From Acinetobacter guillouiae CIP 63.46 (GTDB taxonomy: Bacteria; Pseudomonadota; Gammaproteobacteria; Pseudomonadales; Moraxellaceae), in the NCBI RefSeq assembly GCF_000368145.1, contig NZ_KB849281.1, forward strand, positions 197,712 to 261,711: a DNA stretch of 64,000 nucleotides, written 5' to 3'. This document shows, piece by piece, positions 8,076-18,060 of the stretch. Each line of letters opens with the position of its first letter. Position 1 is the first letter of the stretch. The translations under genes were made by a program, and so were the position numbers. The notes beneath the pieces are model-generated. The model made no database searches. It saw only the letters and a list, made by a program, of their open reading frames with translations, and was not told where the DNA came from.

Positions 8076-9575
8076 TTAGAAGTTACCAGGATTTTCCAAT
8101 CGCTTCATTTCTTGCGCTTTTTCAGGATGATGTACGGAGGCCACACCATCTGCAGCTTTCTTGTCAACCAACGCTTCTGGGTTATAAATGGTGATGGTTT
8201 CATGCCCTTCGTTATCTTCACCCACAATATATTTGATGCCTTTACGGTTCATTTTATTGCACATGCGCTGATACCAACCTTTGAAACCTTGGGTTTCTTC
8301 ATTTGGATTGTAATAAAAGGCATTCATGACTGCAGGTAAACCCAAACCACAGACGACACCTGAAAGTAATACGCTGATAAAGGTATAACCAATTAGAATA
8401 CTACTGTAGTCACGTAACTCAGGGACGTTTGCCACAGCAAGGATCAATGCAAGTGAAATTCCCCCACGAACCCCTCCCCAAGAAAGAATAGCCAGACTAC
8501 CGTTATAGCTTTTTTTGCGGAATGATGGGAAAAATGCAAAAGCTAAATAATTTGCGGCAAAACGAGAGAGATGCAAGGCAAAGAAAGCAAAAATACCACC
8601 AAGAATCAGACTTGTGCTTAAATCTAAAATAAAGATTTCTAGACCAATCAAGGTAAAGAGAAAAGAGTTAATAATCCCTTCTACCGTATGCCAAAAATGA
8701 TTGACCTCACGAATTTCACGATCCTGTAAAATTTCTTTCCATTTATTACCGACAATTAAACCACCGATCACACAGGCAATCGGAGCGGATGCATGGGCAA
8801 ATAATGCAACCAGATAAGAACCACATGCCAATAATGCAGTGGTAAGAATCAAAGACTCCATCTCATGTTTACCACGTAATAAACGCAAGATTCCCAGACC
8901 AAAAGCCCAACCAATAATCACCGCAACCACAATTTCATATAAGAAAGTTTGTAGTGTTGCAGCTAAACTAAAATGCTCTCCTTCAAGGACATTTAATAAA
9001 GTCATGAAAACTGCGATACACATTGCGTCATTAAATAAGGACTCACCTTCCAACTTAACAATCAGATGATGCGGCGCACGTACTGAACTGAGGACACCTT
9101 TGATCCCAATCGGATCTGTCGCACCTAAGGCAGAACCCAGTAACAACAAAACTAAAATTGGAACGGGATTGCCAATCAAGAATTGGAAACCAAACACCAA
9201 TCCTGCAAAAAATACAGCACAGAGCAGTAAGGCAATTGTTGCCAAGATACTGATCGGCTTCCAATAAACTTTTAAATCTGAAACCTTAAATTTAAGTGCT
9301 GAAGAGGTCAAAATGAAGCAAATAACACCATTGACTAAAAAATCATAAAAATCGACATGCCGTACAGCTTCTTCAATATTATGAATATTAATCGAGATAA
9401 ATTGATTGCCATTGAGTAAGCTGGCACCCCATTGCAAAATAAAGACAAAAATTGCAGAAACAATGGGAACACCAATGGCTTGAGGGAAACCTAATATTCG
9501 CTTATTAAAAATTGTAGTCGCGATAGAAAGCGCAAAAATGACTGTAAAGACCTGAAGAAAGAAATAGTTACCCAT
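8076..9575 (-). CDS. CPA1-family Na+(K+)/H+ antiporter, NhaP-like
   Basis: This 499-residue membrane protein has about 12 hydrophobic segments and a hydrophilic tail of roughly 75 residues. The family motifs GATDPIG and EGESLFNDA are present and carry the ion-binding Asp and Asn-Asp pair. SWGGVRGGISLAL, typical of CPA1 exchangers, follows later. The role is proton-driven export of sodium or potassium for pH and salt homeostasis at the inner membrane. AGG precedes the ATG by about 6 bases. It stands alone, with no regulatory TrkA-type domain. Confidence 0.92.
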   Translation of the reverse strand: MGNYFFLQVFTVIFALSIATTIFNKRILGFPQAIGVPIVSAIFVFILQWGASLLNGNQFISINIHNIEEAVRHVDFYDFLVNGVICFILTSSALKFKVSDLKVYWKPISILATIALLLCAVFFAGLVFGFQFLIGNPVPILVLLLLGSALGATDPIGIKGVLSSVRAPHHLIVKLEGESLFNDAMCIAVFMTLLNVLEGEHFSLAATLQTFLYEIVVAVIIGWAFGLGILRLLRGKHEMESLILTTALLACGSYLVALFAHASAPIACVIGGLIVGNKWKEILQDREIREVNHFWHTVEGIINSFLFTLIGLEIFILDLSTSLILGGIFAFFALHLSRFAANYLAFAFFPSFRKKSYNGSLAILSWGGVRGGISLALILAVANVPELRDYSSILIGYTFISVLLSGVVCGLGLPAVMNAFYYNPNEETQGFKGWYQRMCNKMNRKGIKYIVGEDNEGHETITIYNPEALVDKKAADGVASVHHPEKAQEMKRLENPGNF

Positions 9576-9750
9576 CCGAAACCTGTTTTAGATTTTTAAT
9601 TTAAATGCACATCAAACACTCAATCATTTTTTTATAAAATATAAAATAAGAGACCATTTAACAATCTAGATAATTGTACAAAAAAAACTGAAATATGATG
9701 ATTACTGGTTATATTTTTTAACATAAAAAGCGCTTAAAAAAAAATTGATT

Positions 9751-9779
9751 GAGAAAAAAAGAGAACATGATGTTCTCTT
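9751..9779 (-). terminator. Terminator after ypfJ-type gene (minus strand)
   Basis: A near-perfect palindrome, AAGAGAACAT-G-ATGTTCTCTT (9759-9779), is followed on the minus strand by a run of seven T residues. It lies about 25 bases past the stop codon of the YpfJ-type gene. Confidence 0.8.
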
Positions 9780-9804
9780 CTTTAACCCAACAATCTATAG
9801 CTGT

Positions 9805-10695
9805 CTATTTAAAGGTATCACATGTATTGATATCACCAGAGTTCATACCGATGTTAAACCATTGCATACGTTGCTGACTGGTGCCATGCGTAAAGCTGTC
9901 TGGTACCGCATAACCACGTGCTTTTTTCTGCAAGTAGTCATCACCAATTTTTTCAGCAGCATCCATCGCCTCTTCAATATCACCCTGTTCTAAAAACTGC
10001 GTGCGTTGTTGTGTACGATTGGCCCAAACCCCAGCTAAACAGTCCGCTTGTAATTCTAAACGTACTGAAAGTTGATTGCCCTGAGTTTCACTGGCACGTT
10101 GACGAGCTTGCTGAACCTGAGACGATATTCCCAATAAATTCTGTACATGATGCCCAACTTCATGCGCAATCACATAAGCTTGTGCAAAATCACCCGCTTC
10201 ATCTTTAGCTGAAAGCTCAGATTGATTTTTTTCCCCAGAGATGCCCATCTGTTGGCGCATATCTTTAAAGAATTGGGTATCGATATACACTTTTTGATCT
10301 GCTGGGCAATAAAATGGCCCCATTGCAGATTCAGCAGTACCACAGCCTGATCGTATCGCACCACTGAACATCACCAGCTTAGGTGAAACGTACTGTACAC
10401 CTTGTTGTTGGAAAATCGGTTTCCAAGTATCTTCGGTATCTGCCAAAACAGTTTTAACAAAAGATGCCGTTTCTTGCTGTTCAGGGGTTAAATTTGTGGC
10501 TGCAGAATTTTGACTTGCCCCCGCCGAGGTCACCTGTTTGGTCGCTTGATAGGCTTGCTGTGGGTCAACACCAAAGAACTTCCATGCAACAAAAGCGACG
10601 ATTAAGCCCAGGATACTAATCCCACCTGCTTTTACGCCCCCACCGCCACGGCGATCTTCGACATTATCACTTTCTCTACGTCCTTTCCAACGCAT
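9805..10695 (-). CDS. ypfJ: YpfJ-family neutral zinc metallopeptidase
   Basis: This 296-residue protein has a Gly- and Arg-rich N-terminus, one membrane anchor (about residues 24-42) and a periplasmic domain holding the zinc motif HEVGHH at 178-183. An ELQADCLAG segment about 45 residues later supplies the third ligand. This arrangement is typical of the YpfJ/zinc metallopeptidase family, whose substrate is largely unknown. AAGGA lies 8 bases before the ATG. It follows the YedI-type gene by 52 bases on the same strand and may be cotranscribed with it. Confidence 0.9.
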   Translation of the reverse strand: MRWKGRRESDNVEDRRGGGGVKAGGISILGLIVAFVAWKFFGVDPQQAYQATKQVTSAGASQNSAATNLTPEQQETASFVKTVLADTEDTWKPIFQQQGVQYVSPKLVMFSGAIRSGCGTAESAMGPFYCPADQKVYIDTQFFKDMRQQMGISGEKNQSELSAKDEAGDFAQAYVIAHEVGHHVQNLLGISSQVQQARQRASETQGNQLSVRLELQADCLAGVWANRTQQRTQFLEQGDIEEAMDAAEKIGDDYLQKKARGYAVPDSFTHGTSQQRMQWFNIGMNSGDINTCDTFK

Positions 10696-10747
10696 AGATC
10701 GGTCCTTTTTATTTTAAATTGGCTATCGTTTAGGATGTGCTTTGCAT

Positions 10748-11674
10748 TTAGGCTATTGTTGATTTACTACGAACTTTTTGAATAAGTCCAACAACCAATA
10801 CCACGGCTAAGCCTGCGACGATACCAATCAGTAAATTGATTAACGTTGGTGTTAATGCACCAATAACACTACCAACGGTTGGAATATGTTGAATATGATC
10901 AACGGCTTCTTCTGACCAATGATGCAAAGTTGAAACAGCATGGGTGATGATCCCCCCACCGACAAGGAACATTGCAATGGTTCCAACAATCGTTAATGTT
11001 TTCATTAACTTTGGTGCAAATACCAGTAAACCACGGCCAATGCTTTGTTTAACATTTGATGTTTGTTGGGTTAAGTACAAACCTAAATCATCAATCTTTA
11101 CAATCATGGCGACAAAGCCATAGACACCGACGGTCATTAAAATTGCGATGACAGATAGCACCATCACTTTGGTACCAAATGTTGCAGCCGCAACAGTCCC
11201 TAAAGAAATCACCACAATTTCAGCAGAGAGAATAAAGTCTGTGCGTATCGCGCCTTTAATTTTATCTTTTTCAAATGTGGCTAAATCAGTTTCGATTTGT
11301 TCAAGTTCCTCTTGCGCAGCTTCACCGGTTTTGGCTTTTTTATGCTGCAAACTATGTAGAACTTTTTCAACACCTTCATAGCAAAGAAACAGACCACCAA
11401 TCATCAGCAATGGGTTAATCAACCATGGTGCAACCACACTGATCAGCAAAGCCAAAGGCACTAAAATTAATTTATTGATAAATGAGCCCTTCGCGACACC
11501 CCATACCACAGGAAGCTCACGCTCTGCTCTTACACCACTCACTTGTTGTGCGTTCAGTGCTAAATCATCACCTAAAACACCCGCAGTTTTTTTAGCCGCC
11601 ATTTTACTCATGACTGCAACATCATCGAGCACTGCTGCGATATCATCTAATAATATTAATAGACTACTTGCCAT
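10748..11674 (-). CDS. DUF808/YedI-family inner-membrane protein
   Basis: This 308-residue protein opens with [20 protein letters not shown], the family signature, followed by a basic loop and several membrane segments (about residues 68-100, 150-190, 225-245 and 275-300). The family, known as YedI in E. coli, has no settled function. A cytoplasmic Lys/Glu-rich loop lies near residues 110-140. It is probably the first gene of a pair with the downstream YpfJ-type gene. Confidence 0.88.
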   Translation of the reverse strand: MASSLLILLDDIAAVLDDVAVMSKMAAKKTAGVLGDDLALNAQQVSGVRAERELPVVWGVAKGSFINKLILVPLALLISVVAPWLINPLLMIGGLFLCYEGVEKVLHSLQHKKAKTGEAAQEELEQIETDLATFEKDKIKGAIRTDFILSAEIVVISLGTVAAATFGTKVMVLSVIAILMTVGVYGFVAMIVKIDDLGLYLTQQTSNVKQSIGRGLLVFAPKLMKTLTIVGTIAMFLVGGGIITHAVSTLHHWSEEAVDHIQHIPTVGSVIGALTPTLINLLIGIVAGLAVVLVVGLIQKVRSKSTIA

Positions 11675-11870
11675 TTTTTATCCAAAATTTTAGTTATCCT
11701 GTCATTTTAAAGTGAAAATTCATTTTTCTATATAAAATTTTGTAGATTTTCACATTTATTGATAAAAATTGGTTCTACACCATTTTTCGCTGACATTAAA
11801 ATAAATTATCTCGTACAATAGTGCCCATTCATAAAACACGACTGTCTATACAAAGACTTTGGAAGCGATA

Positions 11871-12884
11871 ATGACGAATCAAGATAATCGTCCTGTGATT
11901 TTGACAGGCGACCGTCCTACTGGACAACTACATTTGGGACATTTTGTAGGTTCTTTGCGCTCACGAGTAGGCTTACAAGATTCTCATCATCAACACCTCC
12001 TTCTCGCAGATGCTCAGGCTTTAACAGATAATGCGGATAACTTTGAAAAAGTTCGTCGTAATATTCTTGAAGTAGCAACAGACTATTTAGCAGTCGGCAT
12101 TGACCCAACAAAAACCACAATCTGTGTTCAATCTTGCTTACCCGCGTTGAATGAACTCACCATGTTGTATTTAAACTTTGTGACGGTTTCTCGTTTAGAA
12201 CGTAACCCAACCATCAAAGCTGAAATTCAATTACGTGGTTTTGAGCGTGATATTCCAGCAGGTTTTCTTTGCTACCCTGTTGCACAAGCTGCCGATATTA
12301 CTGCATTTAAAGCCACTGTCGTGCCAGTTGGTGAAGACCAAATTCCAATGATCGAACAGACCAATGAAATTGTTCGTCGTTTAAACCGTCAAATTGGACA
12401 AGAAGTTTTACCTGAGTGTAAAGCGCTTTTATCCAATATGAGCCGTTTACCTGGCTTTGATGGTAAAGCCAAAATGTCGAAATCATTGGGCAATACCATC
12501 GTGTTAGATGCAACAGATAAAGACATCAAAAAAGCAGTCAATGCAATGTATACCGATCCAAACCATCTGCGTATTGAAGATCCAGGTCAGGTTGAAGGAA
12601 ATATTGTCTTTACTTATTTAGATGCTTTTGATCCAAATAAAGAAGAAGTTGAAGAACTTAAAGCACATTATCGTCGTGGTGGTTTAGGCGATGGTACTGT
12701 GAAAAAACGTCTTGAAGGTGTATTAAAAGAGTTGATTACACCAATCCGTGAACGTCGTATGGAACTAGCAAAAGATCCAGATTACATCATGGATATCTTA
12801 AAAACTGGTACGGAAAAATGCCGTATCATCACTCAAGATACTTTAGACGAAATCAAAAATGGTTTAGGCGTATTTCATTTCTAA
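11871..12884 (+). CDS. trpS: Tryptophanyl-tRNA synthetase
   Basis: This class I aminoacyl-tRNA synthetase charges tRNA-Trp. The HIGH motif appears as HLGH in TGQLHLGHFVGS and the KMSKS loop is exact (AKMSKSLGN, about residue 205). The start is placed at ATG 11871, with GGAAG 5 bases upstream; the in-frame TTG at 11859 is less likely because the ribosome site would fall inside the gene. The product is 337 residues, normal for bacterial TrpRS. It is followed by a shared terminator with lysS on the other strand. Confidence 0.95.
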   Translation: MTNQDNRPVILTGDRPTGQLHLGHFVGSLRSRVGLQDSHHQHLLLADAQALTDNADNFEKVRRNILEVATDYLAVGIDPTKTTICVQSCLPALNELTMLYLNFVTVSRLERNPTIKAEIQLRGFERDIPAGFLCYPVAQAADITAFKATVVPVGEDQIPMIEQTNEIVRRLNRQIGQEVLPECKALLSNMSRLPGFDGKAKMSKSLGNTIVLDATDKDIKKAVNAMYTDPNHLRIEDPGQVEGNIVFTYLDAFDPNKEEVEELKAHYRRGGLGDGTVKKRLEGVLKELITPIRERRMELAKDPDYIMDILKTGTEKCRIITQDTLDEIKNGLGVFHF

Positions 12885-12904
12885 AATGCGCTGATTATCT
12901 AAGT

Positions 12905-12936
12905 AAAAAAAGCCACTGAATTCAGTGGCTTTTTTT
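12905..12936. terminator. Bidirectional terminator between trpS and lysS
   Basis: This is a perfect 32-base palindrome with outer A7/T7 tracts around AGCCACTGAA/TTCAGTGGCT. It serves both convergent synthetase genes, ending about 20 bases after trpS and 26 bases after lysS. Confidence 0.9.
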
Positions 12937-12961
12937 ACAACATCTTTTATAACATCATAAA

Positions 12962-14488
12962 TTAATTTTTATGACGCATATGTGGGAATAAGATCACATC
13001 GCGAATACTTGCTGCATTGGCAAATAACATCACTAAACGATCGATACCAATACCTTCACCTGCTGTAGGAGGTAAACCGTATTCTAATGCTTCAATAAAG
13101 TCAGCATCGAAATGCATTGCTTCATCATCGCCCGCATCTTTTTCAGCAACTTGCGCTTGGAAGCGTTCAGCTTGGTCAATTGGATCATTTAATTCCGAGA
13201 AACCATTTGCCAACTCACGACCACCGATAAAGAATTCGAAGCGGTCTGTGATATGTGGATTATCATCATTTCGGCGTGCTAACGGCGAAGTTTCCGCAGG
13301 ATATTCTGTGATAAATGTCGGCTGACGTAATTGAGTTTCAACAGTTTCTTCAAATACGATGGTTTGTAGTCGACCTAAACCAAAACCTGGTTTAACTTGC
13401 TCTTTTAACTCTTCACGAATAAATGTTGCCAAGAATTCACGATCCGAAACATTTTCAGCAGTGAAATTTGGATTATGCTCAAGAATCGCATCAAACATCG
13501 AGATTTTCTTAAATGGACCTTTGAAGCTATACACTTCTTCACCATAAGGAACATCTGTTGAACCCAAGATGTCGATTGCTAATTTTTCAAGCATCCCCTC
13601 TGTCAAAGCCATGAGATCTTTGTAATCAGCATAAGCTTGATAGAATTCAATCATGGTGAATTCTGGGTTATGACGCGTTGAAACACCTTCGTTACGGAAG
13701 TTACGGTTAATTTCAAATACACGCTCAAAACCACCAACAACCAAACGTTTTAAGTAAAGCTCAGGTGCAATACGCAAGAATAATGGCATATCTAATGCAT
13801 TATGGTGTGTTTCAAATGGACGCGCTGACGCACCACCTGGAATCACATGCATCATCGGAGTTTCAACTTCCATAAAACGTTCATTGATGAGATAGTTGCG
13901 AATACCTGACACAACTTTTGCACGAATTTCAAAAGTTTTACGTGTTTCTTCATTCACAATTAAGTCTAAATAACGTTTACGGTATTTTACTTCTGTGTCG
14001 TTCAAACCATGGAACTTGTCTGGAAGTGGACGAAGTGATTTCGTCAATAATTCAAAATGTTCAATATGAACATATAAATCACCTTTGCCAGAACGACCGA
14101 TATAACCTTGAACAGCAATAATATCGCCAAGATCTAGACTTTTCACCGTTTCTAGAACTTCAGGTGCAAGCTCTTTACGTGGCACATACAATTGAATACG
14201 GCCCGTCATGTCTTGAATCACGATAAATGAACCACGGTTCAACATCACACGACCCGCTACAGATACGTGAACTTGCTCGCCTGCTTCAATTTGTTCTTTA
14301 GATTGATCTGCAAATTGTTCTTGTAGATCTTGCGCATAATGCTCACGCTTAAATGTGTTTGGCCATGGGCTAACACCGGTTTCCTTGGCGTGATCTTGAA
14401 TTTGCTTTAACTTGGCATGACGCTGTGCAATTAAATCGTTTTCGGAAATGTGTTGTTCAGAAGTCGATTGAGCGTTATGTTGCGTCAT
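12962..14488 (-). CDS. lysS: Lysyl-tRNA synthetase (class II)
   Basis: This 508-residue class II enzyme charges tRNA-Lys. An N-terminal OB-fold anticodon-binding domain (about 60-160) precedes the catalytic core with motif 2 ([15 protein letters not shown]) and motif 3 ([12 protein letters not shown]). The start is placed at ATG 14488 because GAGG lies 5 bases upstream. A longer frame from 14524 adds 12 residues without a ribosome site and lies within the leader. Length is normal for the family. Confidence 0.95.
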   Translation of the reverse strand: MTQHNAQSTSEQHISENDLIAQRHAKLKQIQDHAKETGVSPWPNTFKREHYAQDLQEQFADQSKEQIEAGEQVHVSVAGRVMLNRGSFIVIQDMTGRIQLYVPRKELAPEVLETVKSLDLGDIIAVQGYIGRSGKGDLYVHIEHFELLTKSLRPLPDKFHGLNDTEVKYRKRYLDLIVNEETRKTFEIRAKVVSGIRNYLINERFMEVETPMMHVIPGGASARPFETHHNALDMPLFLRIAPELYLKRLVVGGFERVFEINRNFRNEGVSTRHNPEFTMIEFYQAYADYKDLMALTEGMLEKLAIDILGSTDVPYGEEVYSFKGPFKKISMFDAILEHNPNFTAENVSDREFLATFIREELKEQVKPGFGLGRLQTIVFEETVETQLRQPTFITEYPAETSPLARRNDDNPHITDRFEFFIGGRELANGFSELNDPIDQAERFQAQVAEKDAGDDEAMHFDADFIEALEYGLPPTAGEGIGIDRLVMLFANAASIRDVILFPHMRHKN

Positions 14489-14591
14489 CTCTGCCTCGAT
14501 TATATTAAAAAACGGAAGTTGCATAGCATAGCAGATTTACAACATAATGCGTATGAATATAACTCTACGAACCATGTAAAAATTAAAAATC

Positions 14592-15308
14592 ATGAATAAA
14601 TACTGGCAAGGATTCGCCCAAAGTATCATTCTTTTCAATGTTTTGTGGTTTTCAACTGTGGTTGATGCCGAGCAAATCGTTGTTATGAGCAATACTCAAA
14701 AAGATCTTCCTATAAAAATTGAAAGCACCAATCTCAATAATCAAGATTATATTTGGCAATTAGAAATCGTTCCAAATCGAACCAGTTTACAAAGCCTAGT
14801 CAAATTAATGAATCCACACCCCACTCAAAAAGCACTCAATTTAAGGGCTTTAGAACTGGCAAAAAAACTCACTCTAGATCAATTACCGCAAGTCAGTAAT
14901 GATTTTAAAAATAAAACACTCAATTTTGATGAACAAAACATCGCAAAAATAAAATATTATTATGGAAAATACATTCTGTTTATTAAATTTCCAGCCCGCG
15001 TCCAATACGCCATAAAACCCAACTTTTCACAAGTACAAAGCGCTTTAGAACCCTTTTGTGACCAAAGTAAGACACCCTCTCAGAATAAAATTAAATTTGA
15101 TCAACAAGGTAATATCTCGCTCTCAGCAAAATTTTTGGTAGATGCACAAGGGCAAATCCTAAATATCCGTTACACCCCTTTAATTCACGAACAAATGAAA
15201 TCGATACTGCAACCTTTACTAGAAAAAATTCGCTTCCAACCGCGTAATGAAAATGGTGTGGCAAAATCATTTTCTATTGAACAACCACTGATTATTCAAT
15301 GCCATTAA
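14592..15308 (+). CDS. Exported protein with TonB-like C-terminal domain
   Basis: This 238-residue protein has a hydrophobic N-terminus (about 1-26, ending VVDA) that reads as a signal peptide or anchor. The last 70 residues (VDAQGQILNIRY, then LLEKIRFQPRNENGVAKSF) follow the TonB C-terminal fold pattern of a strand, a helix ending in IRFQP and a final strand. It lacks the Pro-rich periplasm-spanning linker of true TonB and is not next to exbBD, so energy transduction is doubtful. The ribosome site is weak. Function unknown. Confidence 0.6.
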   Translation: MNKYWQGFAQSIILFNVLWFSTVVDAEQIVVMSNTQKDLPIKIESTNLNNQDYIWQLEIVPNRTSLQSLVKLMNPHPTQKALNLRALELAKKLTLDQLPQVSNDFKNKTLNFDEQNIAKIKYYYGKYILFIKFPARVQYAIKPNFSQVQSALEPFCDQSKTPSQNKIKFDQQGNISLSAKFLVDAQGQILNIRYTPLIHEQMKSILQPLLEKIRFQPRNENGVAKSFSIEQPLIIQCH

Positions 15309-15332
15309 ACAATAATGAAAGTGCTAAGTTTC

Positions 15333-15776
15333 TCAATGGTCTTGTTCAGCCAATGATTTGACTATAGCAAACCCTTGCTGGAAAGCACGATCCATCATGT
15401 CCTTATATTCCTCAGAGGTTTCTATTTCAGCAGATAATGTGGTTGTTTCACCCTGTTCATTTAAGAAATATTTTTCTAAAGAGCCACTCCAACTTTGAAC
15501 ATCTGCACTTGTTGAATCTAAAATACCATTTTTCAAAACACCCAAATGTTTAAATACCACTTTTTTAAACTGCTCCAACTCTACAATGGTGGCGACCATA
15601 CCATTGCCACTGGCATCCTGAAATAAGGTTTCCCCGCCAATTTTCCAGTCAGACTGCATCTGCGAAGTTTCCGAAAACGGTTGGGTCCATTTGGAATAAG
15701 TATGGGTATCCCACAGGATATTCCATACTGTTTGTGCATTCGCTTGAATGACAATGTCATAGCTTAAAGTCATCAT
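15333..15776 (-). CDS. SRPBCC (START-like) family protein
   Basis: This 147-residue protein opens with SYDIVIQANAQTVWNILWDT and contains WTQPFSETSQMQSDW, the helix-grip pattern of the Bet v1/START-like superfamily (AHSA1-like polyketide-cyclase group). Such proteins bind hydrophobic ligands in a central cavity. No catalytic residues can be named. AAGAGAAAG precedes the start. It is convergent with the TonB-like gene, with 24 bases between the stops. Confidence 0.75.
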   Translation of the reverse strand: MMTLSYDIVIQANAQTVWNILWDTHTYSKWTQPFSETSQMQSDWKIGGETLFQDASGNGMVATIVELEQFKKVVFKHLGVLKNGILDSTSADVQSWSGSLEKYFLNEQGETTTLSAEIETSEEYKDMMDRAFQQGFAIVKSLAEQDH

Positions 15777-16082
15777 TTCTTTCTCTTATTTTATTGATCC
15801 AATCTATAGCTTAGTACAATAAAAACCCAGAATGATTAATTTTTGTTAATAAAAATCCATCACCTAAAAAATTTAAACCTAAACATTCAATATGTTAAAC
15901 AATAAATAACAAGCATGTTGATCTGTTACACAACACTCTTAGACCAAAATCTAAGTTTTTAAAAAAGTGCAGCTAAGTAGAATATTTGAATATAAAAATA
16001 GTTAAATGGAAAATTTTAAATCCATTGATAACTTTTTCTAGCTTTGTTCAATTTCTACCTTTGCTCAATAAAGAAAGACCAT
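15777..16082. other. Intergenic region, nothing recognised
   Basis: This AT-rich 306-base gap lies between two divergent genes. It should hold both promoters. I see no terminator, clear operator or small gene. Confidence 0.4.
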
Positions 16083-16601
16083 ATGAAAACGATAACAATG
16101 AAGAGTATTCATTCTAAAATCTTATTTTTACATGGACTAGATTCATCTAAAGAATCGACAAAATTCCATGCCATAAATGCTGAAAAAAAATATTGTATTA
16201 ACGTGGATTATCGTAATCTTAACTACAAAACGGTTGAGTGTTTTTATCACGATATTATCGAAAAGATTAAACCTGATTTACTGGTAGGTCATAGTTTAGG
16301 TGGGTATTGGGCATTAAAAATGTCACAGCAACATCGAATTCCTGCAATCCTTGCCAATCCAAGCTTAAATCCAGATTTCCGTGAAGACTATGCAGCGATT
16401 GATGAACATGATTTAGACCATGACATTCCACAAATTGCTTATCTGGAACTGGGTGATGAGGTTTTAGATATGTATAAAGTGCTTGAACAACTAGAGTCAT
16501 ATATGCAGATTGAAGCTGTTGAAGGTGGACACCATCGTTTAGTCCAACCTGAAAATTTAAATCATTTAATTGAATATATGGAACAAACCTTTATTGCTTG
16601 A
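16083..16601 (+). CDS. YqiA-type alpha/beta hydrolase (UPF0227-like esterase)
   Basis: This 172-residue small hydrolase has FLHGLDSS near the N-terminus, a nucleophile elbow GHSLGGYWAL and a late GGHHR His, consistent with the YqiA/YcfP group of short intracellular esterases. The acid residue is probably in LGDEVLD. The start is set at ATG 16083, preceded by AAGAAAGA; an upstream TTG at 16044 has no ribosome site. It is followed by the terminator at 16640-16669. Physiological substrate unknown. Confidence 0.78.
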   Translation: MKTITMKSIHSKILFLHGLDSSKESTKFHAINAEKKYCINVDYRNLNYKTVECFYHDIIEKIKPDLLVGHSLGGYWALKMSQQHRIPAILANPSLNPDFREDYAAIDEHDLDHDIPQIAYLELGDEVLDMYKVLEQLESYMQIEAVEGGHHRLVQPENLNHLIEYMEQTFIA

Positions 16602-16639
16602 AATAAAATCATCAAAGTACAGTTCGTTGCTCTCCAACT

Positions 16640-16669
16640 AAAAAAGCCTTGTATTTACAAGGCTTTTTT
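16640..16669. terminator. Terminator after the YqiA-type gene
   Basis: AAAAAAGCCTTGTA pairs with TACAAGGCTTTTTT, with A/T tracts on both sides. It lies 38 bases after the YqiA-type stop codon and about 80 bases past apt on the other strand, and may serve both. Confidence 0.88.
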
Positions 16670-16749
16670 CACATCGAGACAGACAAACAAATGATTTAAG
16701 TATTCAATCACAAGAATGCAGCCCGAAAACTTAAATTGTTATTTTGTCT

Positions 16750-17295
16750 TTAAGCAACCGCTTTTCCAACTGGCTTGGAATGCTCATCGAGCACTGACCA
16801 AACCTTTAAACCAAGATCTTGATGTAAATCAGGTAGGTCAAGAAAAATACTTGCACCCAATACCGTATGTTGGCATTTATGCATCAATTGATGGACTGCT
16901 TTTAAAGTACCGCCTGTAGCCAAGACATCATCTACAATAATCACTTTTTGTGCTGCGATATCCGCTGACATTTCCAAGCGATCTAAACCATATTCTAAGC
17001 TATAGCCCACACCAACCACTGGAGGTGGCAACTTACCTGCTTTACGAACCAACAATAAGCCTTTGCCGGTACGTTGTGCCAATAAGCTGGCTAAAACAAA
17101 ACCTCGTGCCTCAACTGCAACAAAACTATCCACTGCATCCAATTGCTCTACAGGAATACTCGCAATCAATGCATCGGTTAACTCCACAAGATTGTTCATA
17201 AACAATGGGGTTAAATCATAAAAACAAATACCTGGTTTTGGGAAGTTTTGGACAGTACGAATACTTGACCACAAAGCAGTAGACATGTTCATCAT
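16750..17295 (-). CDS. apt: Adenine phosphoribosyltransferase
   Basis: This 181-residue type I phosphoribosyltransferase salvages adenine to AMP using PRPP. The PRPP loop is VIIVDDVLATGGT (about residues 119-131), and the FVAVEARGFVLA segment near 58-69 is typical of Apt. The start is ambiguous among Met1, Met2 and Met4; no strong ribosome site is seen (CTCCCCC lies just upstream). A downstream start would remove only three residues. Confidence 0.93.
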   Translation of the reverse strand: MMNMSTALWSSIRTVQNFPKPGICFYDLTPLFMNNLVELTDALIASIPVEQLDAVDSFVAVEARGFVLASLLAQRTGKGLLLVRKAGKLPPPVVGVGYSLEYGLDRLEMSADIAAQKVIIVDDVLATGGTLKAVHQLMHKCQHTVLGASIFLDLPDLHQDLGLKVWSVLDEHSKPVGKAVA

Positions 17296-17790
17296 GGGGG
17301 AGATTTAAAAAAAGATAAATAATACGTGAATTTTAACGTTTATTAGCCAAAATTGACAGCAGCTCGCTACCTATTCAATATTATGGTCCGCTAAGCTGTT
17401 GAATTTATTAAGTCCATTTTCACACAAAATGATGGCTATAGAATGAGCTAATTTTAGCTTAATATTTTTGGCTAAAATATTCATCTAGACCTTTGTCTAA
17501 ATTCAAATATTTTTAAACTTTTATATCAGCGCTCAACCCTTGTTATGACAGGATTGTAATTAAAATTGTCTGACAAAGTTGGCATAATAAACATCGCTTT
17601 TGTCCTGAGCTGCCATTCAGCTTTGAGATTAGTTAGATAAACTCCGATATTTACTTTACTTTAGATATAGAACTGCGTAAGAATTTAGAGGAATATGTAC
17701 ACATTTTATTTGCATATTATTTGAGTCAAGCAGCAGAAGGAATTTTACTGACAGAAAAAACAATGCATCTGTCAGATATCGGAGAATCAG
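17296..17790. promoter_or_regulatory. Long upstream region of rubA with inverted repeats and a possible anti-ribosome-site element
   Basis: This 495-base gap separates divergent apt and rubA. Inverted repeats include AATATTTT-TGGCT-AAAATATT (17461-17481) and TAGAC-CTTT-GTCTA just after it. CTCCGATAT at 17642-17650 is a perfect 9-base complement of ATATCGGAG at 17776-17784, which includes the GGAG ribosome site of rubA. If transcription starts upstream of 17642, the leader could pair with and mask that site. The rubA promoter must lie here but I cannot pin it. No gene is seen. Confidence 0.45.
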
Positions 17791-17955
17791 ATGAAGAAAT
17801 ATCAATGCATCGTTTGTGGTTGGATTTATGACGAAGCAGAAGGTTGGCCACAAGATGGCATCGCAGCAGGTACCAAGTGGGAAGACATTCCTGATGACTG
17901 GACATGCCCAGACTGCGGTGTTTCTAAAGCAGACTTTGAAATGGTAGAAATCTAA
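17791..17955 (+). CDS. rubA: Rubredoxin
   Basis: This 54-residue iron protein carries single-electron transfer from the reductase RubB to the membrane alkane hydroxylase. Four Cys ligands are in two CXXC-G pairs: Cys6/Cys9 (CIVCGW) and Cys39/Cys42 (CPDCGV). The typical aromatic core (Tyr4, Trp11, Trp30, Trp37) is visible. GGAG lies 7 bases before the ATG. The order rubA, rubB, esterase, oxyR is the one published for A. baylyi ADP1. No alkane hydroxylase gene is in the window. A strong terminator follows at 17966. Confidence 0.95.
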   Translation: MKKYQCIVCGWIYDEAEGWPQDGIAAGTKWEDIPDDWTCPDCGVSKADFEMVEI

Positions 17956-17965
17956 GATATTGCGT

Positions 17966-17993
17966 AAAGACCATGTTTACATGGTCTTTTTTA
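17966..17993 (+). terminator. Intra-locus terminator between rubA and rubB
   Basis: AAAGACCATGT (17966-17976) pairs perfectly with ACATGGTCTTT (17979-17989), followed by more T residues. It begins 11 bases after the rubA stop. It should cut much of the rubA transcript before rubB, so more rubredoxin than reductase could be made. Confidence 0.85.
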
Positions 17994-18060
17994 CATTTAT
18001 TTTCAACAATACAAAATTATTCAATTCACCTCTAAATTTGAAACAGGTATGGAGAAAGAT

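Noticed and set aside
8112-9069. Plus-strand frames opposite the antiporter gene
   Set aside because: They are antisense shadows of a conserved membrane protein.
11859-11870. TTG start for trpS
   Set aside because: The ribosome site GGAAG would lie within this extension, and ATG 11871 gives the usual family N-terminus.
17656-17853. Minus-strand frame across the rubA start
   Set aside because: It overlaps rubA, a certain gene, and has no ribosome site or family features.
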